Below, piece after piece: positions 1 through 6,237 of a stretch of 11,122 bases of DNA. A program made the position numbers and the translations under genes. This stretch comes from Chloroflexota bacterium. Its GTDB lineage: Bacteria; Chloroflexota; Anaerolineae; Anaerolineales; Villigracilaceae. Below the pieces are notes generated by a model. That model was not told the origin of the DNA and did no database searches. It was given only the letters and a program-made list of their open reading frames with translations. The stretch lies in assembly GCA_016191985.1 (NCBI GenBank), contig JACPVB010000002.1, forward strand, positions 1 through 11,122, read 5' to 3'. The first letter of the stretch is position 1, and every line of letters starts with the position of its first letter.

Positions 1-108
1 AATACATTATGCCTTGCATTGACACGTAGTTTGGCCCAGTTGGTCATTATTTAAACTGCATAATGGAGCGGAAGCAATCTTCATTCCTTTGTAATGATTA
101 TGTGACAT

Positions 109-657
109 TTGTCACTTGAAGCAGGCTTTCTGTTTCTTATAGCGGTGCGCACTGGTTTCAACCATGCCAGCGGGGATATATTGCTGACCGTGGACAGTGA
201 CGGAACCTATAAATTTTCAGAGATACCCGCGCTGTTGAAGTGCTTAACTCCCAGCGTGGATATTGTCACAGCATCACCATACCACCCGCGGGGCGGTGTG
301 ATCGGTGTGCCGGGATATCGTCTGTTTTTCAGCAAGGGTTCCTCGATGCTGTATCGAATCCTTGTTGACCGAAACGTTCACACCTACACCTGCCTGTTCC
401 GTGCCTATCGTGCGCGGGTTGTGCGGGAGATAAGTTTTGCTTCGAATGATTTTCTCGGCGGCACGGAATTGCTGGTAAAGGCCATGCTGAGAGGATTTCA
501 TGCAATTGATTTTCCGTCCGTGCTGCACAAACGCATGTATGGAGTTTCAAAAGCGCGTATCGCGCAAACCATCCGCTCGCATTTGAAATTCATGGGATGG
601 GTGCTGCTGCAACGCGTGCGCCTGGCGTTCGGCGTTCAGGCAAAAGAGATTATTTAA
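109..657 (+). pseudogene. GT2 glycosyltransferase (polyprenyl-phosphate sugar transferase type), N-terminus missing
   Basis: This is the C-terminal two thirds of a family 2 glycosyltransferase of the Dpm1/undecaprenyl-phosphate type, which normally moves a sugar from a nucleotide donor to a lipid phosphate at the inner face of the membrane. From codon 142 on the protein matches the family: AVRTGFNHASGD, then a metal/nucleotide-binding DSD (residues 29-31) in TVDSDGTY, the YHPRGG and PGYR stretches, and a tail with GGTELLVKAMLRGF and YGVSKARI. The usual start (about 75-80 residues with the V-I-P-x-Y/F-N-E-E nucleotide-binding strand) is absent. An in-frame TGA stands at 103-105 and none of the three upstream frames supplies the missing part. 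The TTG start at 109 has no convincing Shine-Dalgarno, and the first 11 codons do not look like the family. A broken gene is the likeliest reading; a junction or assembly break upstream is possible. Confidence 0.75.
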
Positions 658-706
658 AATTTTTATGGACACGACCAACAAGCGTTCCACGAAAGAGGCA
701 TTGGGT

Positions 707-1075
707 ATGCAAACAGCCATTTTGTATATTTTGGTCAGCGTGTTTTTCAGCACAGTGGGACAGCTTCTACTCAAAGGCGGTATGAATAAATTTGGCTCGG
801 TCACCTTGAGTCTGAACGGACTTTTCCCGACCCTGTGGCGTATGGTGATCAACCCCGGCGTTTTCTTCGGGTTGACCTTGTATCTGGTCGGCACAGTCTT
901 CTGGCTGGCGGCCCTTTCGCGGGTGGATCTCAGTTACGCCTATCCCTTTGCCAGTTTGAGCTATGTGGTTATGCTGGCGGCTTCGTGGATGATGTTCGAT
1001 GAGAAGATCACTCTTATGCGGATCATCGGGACTGTTGTCATTTGCATCGGTGTGTTGTTGATTCATCGGAGCTGA
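707..1075 (+). CDS. SMR/EamA-like four-helix membrane protein (ArnE/ArnF-like flippase subunit)
   Basis: A 122-residue hydrophobic protein with four predicted helices (about residues 3-23, 50-70, 75-97 and 103-120). Helix 1 carries GQLLLKGG, the G-Q-x-x-L-K pattern of the small drug/metabolite transporter superfamily, and the last part (DEKITLMRIIGTVVICIGVLLI region) has the typical short-loop plus G-rich last helix. Small relatives beside GT2 genes, such as ArnE/ArnF, form dimers that flip lipid-linked sugars across the membrane. That role fits here, but the substrate is inferred from neighbours only. I chose ATG 707 because AAAGAGG (692-698) precedes it at a good distance. An ATG at 665 would add 14 polar residues and has no ribosome-binding site. 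The gene lies 49 bp after the glycosyltransferase and 18 bp before the epimerase, in one operon. Confidence 0.8.
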   Translation: MQTAILYILVSVFFSTVGQLLLKGGMNKFGSVTLSLNGLFPTLWRMVINPGVFFGLTLYLVGTVFWLAALSRVDLSYAYPFASLSYVVMLAASWMMFDEKITLMRIIGTVVICIGVLLIHRS

Positions 1076-1093
1076 CCAGGGAAAAATCAAGAA

Positions 1094-2185
1094 ATGAAAA
1101 TCATATCCGTCGTTGGAGCGCGCCCTGAATTTATCCAGACCATGCCCGTCAGCCGAGCGATTGGCGCTTTCCATCAGGAGATTCTCGTCCACACTGGCCA
1201 GCACTACGATTACAAAATGTCCCAGCAGTTTTTCGATGAACTGGAGATTCCAATGCCTCATTACAACCTGGGAGTTGGTTCCGGTTCACAGGCACGTCAA
1301 ACCGCTGAGATCATGGTGGGCATGGAAGAAGTGATGCTCAAAGAAAAACCTGATTACGTGATCGTGCGCGGCGATACCAACTCCACACTTGCCGCGGCGC
1401 TGACTTCCAGCAAGTTGTGCATTCCCTTCGCTCATATCGAAGCTGGGGAGCGCAGTTTCAACCGCCGTATGCCGGAGGAAGTGAATCGCATCGTCGTGGA
1501 TAGCCTGGCGGACAGGCATTTTTGCGTCAGCGAAATGGCCGTGCGGCATTTACATTCAGAAGGCATCCACGACGGCGTTTATCAAGTCGGTGACGTGATG
1601 CTGGATGCGCTGCTCTTTGCACTTCCTATGGCCCGTGCAAAATCGGATGTGCTGAACAGGCTGGGGCTAATGCCTCGAAGATATTCGCTGGTCACCATCC
1701 ACCGCCCGGCCAACACGGACGATCCATTGCGCTTGAAGTCGATTCTCTCGGCGTTGAATCAGACTGGCGAAACTGTCATCCTGCCATTGCATCCGCGAAC
1801 GCGCAAAGCGCTCGAAGCGCTCGATATTCAATTGAACGATTCCCTGCGAATCATTGATCCAGTTGGATATTTCGACATGCTCGTTCTGGAAGAAAACGCC
1901 CGCCTCATTGCCACTGACTCGGGCGGCGTACAACGCGAAGCCTACTACATGAGCATTCCCTGCCTTACCCTGCGCGATGAGACCGAGTGGGTAGGCACGG
2001 TAGAGGTCGGTTGGAATAGGCTGGTCGGTGCAGAACAAAAAAACATTCTTGAAAACTGGTTCAGCTTTTCGCCACCATCGGAGCATCCCTTCATTTATGG
2101 TGACGGCAATGCCGCGCAACATATTGCGGGGATTCTAGCGAAGGCCGAAACCATGCAAGCCTTTGAGAAAGAAGGTTCCCTATGA
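1094..2185 (+). CDS. wecB: UDP-N-acetylglucosamine 2-epimerase family (WecB/WbpI type)
   Basis: A 363-residue enzyme of full family length that inverts C2 of a UDP-N-acetylhexosamine in the cytoplasm, giving a ManNAc-type precursor for surface glycan. It opens with the nucleotide-sugar fold signature GARPEFIQTMPVSRAI and VHTGQHYDY. Residues matching the catalytic set of E. coli WecB (D95, E117, E131, H213) are present as D94 in RGDTNST, E116 in HIEAGERS, E128 in MPEEVNR and H203 in TIHRPAN. The UDP-binding stretch ATDSGGVQREAYY is near residues 274-285. The forms SFNRRMPEE and GSGSQARQT resemble WbpI-like enzymes acting on UDP-2,3-diacetamido-uronate as much as classical WecB, and HRPAN replaces the usual HRREN, so the exact substrate is open. 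Its last four bases overlap the next gene's start. Confidence 0.9.
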   Translation: MKIISVVGARPEFIQTMPVSRAIGAFHQEILVHTGQHYDYKMSQQFFDELEIPMPHYNLGVGSGSQARQTAEIMVGMEEVMLKEKPDYVIVRGDTNSTLAAALTSSKLCIPFAHIEAGERSFNRRMPEEVNRIVVDSLADRHFCVSEMAVRHLHSEGIHDGVYQVGDVMLDALLFALPMARAKSDVLNRLGLMPRRYSLVTIHRPANTDDPLRLKSILSALNQTGETVILPLHPRTRKALEALDIQLNDSLRIIDPVGYFDMLVLEENARLIATDSGGVQREAYYMSIPCLTLRDETEWVGTVEVGWNRLVGAEQKNILENWFSFSPPSEHPFIYGDGNAAQHIAGILAKAETMQAFEKEGSL

Positions 2186-3480
2186 AGATTGGAATCATCG
2201 GCGGCGGAATCATGGGCGTTTGTCTTGGCTATTACCTGTCCGCACGCGGCGCGGAGGTTGAGATATTCGAAGCATCTCCAACTCTCGGCGGGTTGGCAGG
2301 CTCGATCACACTTGAAGATGGCACAAAGGTAGATCGCTTCTATCATGCCCTGCTTTCCAGCGACAGCCACTTAAGCGAGTTGTGCACTCAGCTTGGCATC
2401 GCCAATCAACTTCGCTTCCATGAAACGCGCATGGGTTTTTTCTATCGTGGCCGCATCCATTCGATGAACAACGTGGTCGAATTCCTGCGCTTCCCACCGC
2501 TTGGCTGGGTTGACCGCTTTCGCCTCGGCCTCACCGTGCTTTATGCCCAGTTCATCAAAGATTGGCACAGACTGGAAAAAATCAGTGTTGAAAAATGGCT
2601 GTTGGCATTGAGCGGCAAAGGCACATATAAAAATATCTGGCTTCCCATGCTCAAAGCTAAATTCGACGGCGGCTTCGAGAACACGCCCGCCACCTACATT
2701 TGGTCGCGCCTCGTCAGGATGAAATCCACGCGCAGCGGAGCGGACCAAAAGGAACAGGCCGGGCATTTGATTGGCGGCTACATGACGTTGATCGAAGCGA
2801 TGACCGCCCGCATCTTGACAACGGGTGGGCTGATTCACCTCCGAAAGCCTGTCACTCGCGTTGACATTGAAAACGGCCGCGCCGTAGGCATCGTTAGTGG
2901 AAATGAATCGCATCGTTTTGATGCCATTGTGTCAACCATTCAGCCGCCCGTATTTCAACGCATGATACCGGGCGCTCCGCTCGATTACCGTGAACTGCTT
3001 GGGAGCACGCAATACCTCGGCATTGTCTGTCCCCTTTTGGTTTTGGACCGTCCCCTCAGCGGCTATTGGACTATTAACCTCACGGACGAGGACCTGCCCT
3101 TCACGGGTATCATCGAAACCACATCCTATATTGACCCGCAGTATGTGGGTGGAAATCACCTGGTTTATCTGCCGAAGTACACCGCGCCGGGCAGCCGCTA
3201 TCAGGAGGCGGGCGATGAGGAGATCAAAGCCGAATGGTTGAGTCGCCTTGAGATGATGTTCCCCAACTTTCAGCGGAGTTGGATGCGCTCTTTTCAAGTC
3301 CACCGCGAGAGATATGTGGAACCGTTGCATACGCTGAATGGCACGCATCTCATCCCGCCTGTTCAATCGCCCATCGAAAATTTATATCTGGCTTCCAATG
3401 CGCAGATCTATCCCGCGTTGACAAACGTCGAATCCATCAGCCGCAAGGCGCAGGATGTTGCCGCGTTGATCCTGAATTGA
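2182..3480 (+). CDS. FAD-dependent oxidoreductase, amine-oxidase/protoporphyrinogen-oxidase fold
   Basis: A 432-residue cytoplasmic flavoprotein. The N-terminus is a dinucleotide-binding Rossmann motif, GIIGGGIMG (G7, G9, G12), followed by E30 at the end of strand 2 (IFEASPTLGGLAGS), which should contact the FAD ribose; the GG-L-A-G part is the usual second half of the motif in amine-oxidase-like flavoenzymes. The middle (DAIVSTIQPPVF) and C-terminal NVESISRKAQDVAALI match the cofactor-closing strands and helix of this superfamily. Relatives are common in polysaccharide clusters, where they may oxidise or isomerise a sugar or polyprenyl intermediate; the reaction cannot be told from sequence. 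ATG 2182 overlaps the epimerase stop as ATGA and has GAAGG (2171-2175) six bases upstream, so the two are probably translationally coupled. Confidence 0.82.
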   Translation: MKIGIIGGGIMGVCLGYYLSARGAEVEIFEASPTLGGLAGSITLEDGTKVDRFYHALLSSDSHLSELCTQLGIANQLRFHETRMGFFYRGRIHSMNNVVEFLRFPPLGWVDRFRLGLTVLYAQFIKDWHRLEKISVEKWLLALSGKGTYKNIWLPMLKAKFDGGFENTPATYIWSRLVRMKSTRSGADQKEQAGHLIGGYMTLIEAMTARILTTGGLIHLRKPVTRVDIENGRAVGIVSGNESHRFDAIVSTIQPPVFQRMIPGAPLDYRELLGSTQYLGIVCPLLVLDRPLSGYWTINLTDEDLPFTGIIETTSYIDPQYVGGNHLVYLPKYTAPGSRYQEAGDEEIKAEWLSRLEMMFPNFQRSWMRSFQVHRERYVEPLHTLNGTHLIPPVQSPIENLYLASNAQIYPALTNVESISRKAQDVAALILN

Positions 3481-3492
3481 GAAGGAGGATGT

Positions 3493-4446
3493 ATGCAAAC
3501 GAAATCCAAACCTTGTGCCAGCCTTTCGCTCGACCTGGATAATTTGTGGTCTTACATGAAGACGCATGGCGATGCGGGCTGGGAATCTTTTCCGTCGTAT
3601 CTGGATGTAGTAGTGCCGCGCGTTTTGAAATTTTTGAAGGAACGCAATTTGCAGATCACTTTTTTCGTGGTTGGACAGGATGCCGCCTTGGAGAAAAATC
3701 ATGCCGCGCTTAAGTCGCTCGCCGAGGCGGGGCATGAGATCGGCAATCATTCCTTCAACCATGAGCCGTGGCTTCAGAAATATTCAGCCGAACAGGTTGA
3801 GACCGAGATCGCGCAGGCCGAAGAGATCATCGAAAAGGTGACGGGGGAAAAGCCGATTGGTTTTCGTGGCCCCGGCTTCAGCGTGTCTGATACGGTGATT
3901 GCGATTTTGAAGCGCAGAGGCTACCTGTATGACGCATCCACTTTGCCCACTTACATCGGGCCATTGGCTCGGCTCTATTATTTTATGACCGCCAAACTCA
4001 AAGCAGAGGAGATGAGCAAACGCGATAATTTATTTGGCTCAGTCAGGGACGGGTTTCGCCCGGTCCGCACTCATTTTTGGCGGACGGAAGATGGAAAGAA
4101 ACAGGAACTCATCGAGATTCCAGTTACGACCATGCCGGTATTCAAGATACCGATTCACGTCAGTTATATTATTTACATTGCCACTTACTCCCCGGCTTTG
4201 GCGCTGTTCTATTTCAGAGTCGCCCTGTGGTTATGCCGTCTGACAGGCACGCATCCATCTTTGCTTTTGCACCCCCTCGACTTTTTGGGATGCGACGATA
4301 TCAAGGAACTGGCCTTCTTCCCCGCGATGAACCTTTCAAAAGATAAAAAGCTCAAGCTGGTTGATGAAGTGCTGCGGATGTATGCAAGCTACTTCAATAT
4401 ATTGCCCATGCAGAAATATGCCAATACGATCAAAGCATTTTTATAA
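3493..4446 (+). CDS. Polysaccharide deacetylase (NodB domain, CE4 family)
   Basis: A 317-residue NodB-fold enzyme expected to remove N-acetyl groups from a surface glycan or its lipid-linked precursor. All five family motifs can be seen: SLDLDN (D14, D16; base and metal), HEIGNHSFNH (metal ligands H86 and H90), GFRGPGFS (R125, P127), YDAST (about 146-150) and LLLHPLDF with H260. No N-terminal signal peptide is visible. A hydrophobic stretch near residues 216-243 (IPIHVSYIIYIATYSPALAL) could be a membrane-associating loop, so the enzyme may work on the cytoplasmic side. The start is well supported by AAGGAGG at 3482-3488. It is 12 bp after the flavoprotein gene and ends the operon; I see no strong terminator behind it. 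Pairing with an N-acetylhexosamine epimerase supports an N-acetylated substrate. Confidence 0.88.
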   Translation: MQTKSKPCASLSLDLDNLWSYMKTHGDAGWESFPSYLDVVVPRVLKFLKERNLQITFFVVGQDAALEKNHAALKSLAEAGHEIGNHSFNHEPWLQKYSAEQVETEIAQAEEIIEKVTGEKPIGFRGPGFSVSDTVIAILKRRGYLYDASTLPTYIGPLARLYYFMTAKLKAEEMSKRDNLFGSVRDGFRPVRTHFWRTEDGKKQELIEIPVTTMPVFKIPIHVSYIIYIATYSPALALFYFRVALWLCRLTGTHPSLLLHPLDFLGCDDIKELAFFPAMNLSKDKKLKLVDEVLRMYASYFNILPMQKYANTIKAFL

Positions 4447-4529
4447 AGCCGCGGTATTTTGAAATTAGTCCTGAGAGTGGCTAAAAGGATGAGGTAAAAA
4501 CCTTTCCACCCCGGAGATCACGGAGTCAA

Positions 4530-4550
4530 CAGCCTGTCCTGGTCGACGGG
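4530..4550 (-). repeat. Degenerate copy of a short dispersed repeat in the deacetylase-lyase spacer
   Basis: The 250-bp spacer 4447-4696 holds no credible gene. Positions 4530-4550 (CAGCCTGTCC, then TG, then GTCGACGGG) read as the reverse complement, with an internal deletion, of the repeat found inside the downstream lyase gene at 5734-5761. Imperfect inverted repeats surround it: CGGAGAT 4512-4518 with ATCTCCG 4572-4578, and CCTGG 4538-4542 with CCAGG 4551-4555. The pattern suggests a spacer built from old repeat insertions. Confidence 0.4.
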
Positions 4551-4661
4551 CCAGGTAGAAAAATAAGGGGAATCTCCGTGTTGTCCATGAAACCTGTATT
4601 AGCTGGCGAAGCCGTGTCGAAGCATCTATGTACCCAAAAAGCCTTCACGGCGATTTTCTTT

Positions 4662-4690
4662 TTGAATACGAAACCGAACCATGCTAAACT
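4662..4690 (+). promoter_or_regulatory. Sigma70-like promoter, probably leaderless, for the lyase-transporter pair
   Basis: TTGAAT (4662-4667) and TAAACT (4685-4690) are separated by exactly 17 bp, and the -10 is preceded by TGC, an extended -10. Each hexamer matches consensus at 4 of 6 positions. Transcription would start about seven bases after the -10, at about 4697, which is the A of the lyase ATG. No Shine-Dalgarno lies upstream of that ATG, which agrees with a leaderless mRNA. Confidence 0.5.
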
Positions 4691-4696
4691 ATTCGC

Positions 4697-6163
4697 ATGA
4701 CACTCCCATTCCCCTCCACTGGAAAATCGAAAGATGAAATCCTTGCGGCCATGCGCGCCGCGCGCGACCATGATGTGCAATGGCAAAAAGGACGCGCTTT
4801 CAGCCTAGTCTATCACGCTGGTAAAGAGGTGGACGACCTGCTGAAGGAAGCGTCTCTTTTATTTTTCTCAGAGAACGGCTTGAACCCGGCAGCCTTCCCG
4901 TCCCTGCGAAAATTTGAGACAGAGATCGTTGCCATGGCGGCCTCGCTTTTAGGGGGCGATGACAATGCGGCAGGGACGGTCACTTCCGGGGGAACAGAAT
5001 CCCTCCTGATGGCGGTCAAGACCGCCCGTGATTGGGCGCGCAAAAATCGCCCTGAGATCAAACAACCGGAGATGATCCTGCCCATTACAGGACATCCAGC
5101 TTTTGAAAAGGCGGCGGAATATTTTGGAGTGAAAGCGGTTCACATCCCCGTTCGGGCTGATTACCGCGCCGACGTTGAATCAGCGCGAAAGGCACTGACT
5201 GCCAATACCATCTTGATGATCGGTTCTGCCCCGGCGTATCCGCATGGGGTGGTGGACCCAATTCGTGAACTGGCTTCCATAGCTAAAGAACACGAAATCC
5301 TTTTTCACACGGATGCGTGTGTGGGCGGCTTCATGCTGCCTTTTGTGCGTAAGCTCGGCTATCACGTGCCTGATTTCGATCTTTCGGTGCCGGGTGTCAC
5401 CTCGATCTCGGCGGACTTGCACAAGTATGCGTATGCCGCCAAGGGTGCATCCGTCATTTTATATAAATCTGCGGAATTGCGCCGCCATCAAATGTTTGTT
5501 CATACCGATTGGCCGGGCGGGATTTATCCATCACCTTCGATGGGTGGGACGCGCCCCGGTGCGCCCATTGCGGCAGCCTGGGCGGTTTTGAATTATCTCG
5601 GCGAGTCGGGCTACCTTGAAATGACCGATCTGGTGATGAAAGCGGCGCGTCGTTTACAAGACGGCGTGAACGCCACGCCTGGGTTGAAGGTGGTCAGCAA
5701 CCCAGAGATGAGCGTCTTTGCAATTGGCTCTGACCCTTCGACAGGCTCAGGGACAGGGCTGGATGTTTATTCTCTGGCCGATGAATTGACGAAGCGCAAC
5801 TGGCATCTTGATCGTCAGCAATTCCCGCCAACCTTGCATATGACCGTGCAGTTTGGTCACGTGGGCGTGGTAGATGAATTTTTACGCGACCTCTCTGCCG
5901 CGGCGGATGCCGTCCGCAGGCCGAGTTTTGAGAAGGCCGCCAATGCCTGGCTGGTTAAGATCGCTAATTTTCTGGTGCGGATCCTGCCCGAAGCGTGGGT
6001 CACTGCCCTGATGGAAAAAGTATCAGGCCTGATCGGAGGGGGAGGCGGACTTCCAAGTAAAATGGCTCCCATGTACGGGCTGATCGGTTCCCTTCCAAAC
6101 CGTGGCGATTTGAAGGAAATGGTGTTGGATTTACTGGATGGAATGACGCGTTATAAAAAGTGA
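4697..6163 (+). CDS. Sphingosine-1-phosphate lyase-like PLP-dependent enzyme (group II decarboxylase fold)
   Basis: A 488-residue PLP enzyme of the aspartate-aminotransferase fold, closest in look to sphingosine-1-phosphate lyases, which split phosphorylated long-chain bases to an aldehyde and phosphoethanolamine. Visible marks: TSGGTES (phosphate-binding loop, residues 96-102), HTDACVGGF (H204, D206 for the PLP ring nitrogen), SADLHKYAYAAKG with Schiff-base K243 and a second lysine K249 six residues later (the same spacing as the lysine pair of characterised bacterial S1P lyase), GGTRPGAPIAAAW, and a C-terminal GGGGGLPSKMAPMYG block. Unlike the eukaryotic enzyme there is no N-terminal membrane helix. 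Residues 346-355 (DPSTGSGTGL) look like an in-frame repeat insertion. Group II amino-acid decarboxylase or aldolase activity is the main alternative. The gene was probably once coupled to the transporter downstream. Confidence 0.83.
   Translation: MTLPFPSTGKSKDEILAAMRAARDHDVQWQKGRAFSLVYHAGKEVDDLLKEASLLFFSENGLNPAAFPSLRKFETEIVAMAASLLGGDDNAAGTVTSGGTESLLMAVKTARDWARKNRPEIKQPEMILPITGHPAFEKAAEYFGVKAVHIPVRADYRADVESARKALTANTILMIGSAPAYPHGVVDPIRELASIAKEHEILFHTDACVGGFMLPFVRKLGYHVPDFDLSVPGVTSISADLHKYAYAAKGASVILYKSAELRRHQMFVHTDWPGGIYPSPSMGGTRPGAPIAAAWAVLNYLGESGYLEMTDLVMKAARRLQDGVNATPGLKVVSNPEMSVFAIGSDPSTGSGTGLDVYSLADELTKRNWHLDRQQFPPTLHMTVQFGHVGVVDEFLRDLSAAADAVRRPSFEKAANAWLVKIANFLVRILPEAWVTALMEKVSGLIGGGGGLPSKMAPMYGLIGSLPNRGDLKEMVLDLLDGMTRYKK
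5734..5761 (+). repeat. Short dispersed repeat inserted in-frame in the lyase gene
   Basis: The run CCCTTCGACAGGCTCAGGGA followed by CAGGGCTG is of a type I know as a common dispersed intergenic sequence in Anaerolineae-like genomes (memory, not a search). Here it is read as DPSTGSGTGL (residues 346-355) at a loop between FAIGSD and LDVYSLADEL. A degenerate copy in opposite orientation lies at 4530-4550. Confidence 0.45.
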
Positions 6164-6220
6164 TCGGAGCGCGGACTTCAGTCCGCTTTTAGCAAGAAGC
6201 GGACTGAAGTCCGCGCTCCG
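6161..6220. repeat. REPIN/MITE-like palindromic element with 9-bp direct-repeat flanks
   Basis: Perfect 24-bp inverted arms (6165-6188 and 6197-6220) enclose an 8-base loop. Each arm contains its own small hairpin: GCGGACT-TC-AGTCCGC at 6171-6186 and GCGGACT-GA-AGTCCGC at 6199-6214. Two inverted short palindromes joined this way are the architecture of REP doublets (REPINs). TATAAAAAG occurs directly on both sides (6152-6160 and 6221-6229), like a target-site duplication. The element begins with TGA, which now serves as the lyase stop codon. On transcription the long stem could also act as a processing or partial termination signal between the two genes. Confidence 0.8.
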
Positions 6221-6237
6221 TATAAAAAGGAGATTTG

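Noticed and set aside
1..54. An open frame from the window edge to TAA at 52-54 (about 17 codons).
   Set aside because: Too short to judge; no recognisable protein end, so not listed as a partial gene.
19..64. A perfect TTGACA at 19-24 with CATTAT or CATAAT downstream as a promoter.
   Set aside because: Spacings of 20 bp or more do not fit a normal promoter.
665..706. Longer start (ATG 665) for the SMR-like gene.
   Set aside because: No ribosome-binding site, a polar extension unusual for the family, and a much better start at 707.
767..1261. Long minus-strand ORF of 164 codons, and similar ones at 1667-2122 and 2371-2913.
   Set aside because: They lie opposite strongly conserved genes, their proteins are His/Arg/Gln-rich, and no family is recognisable; antisense shadows.
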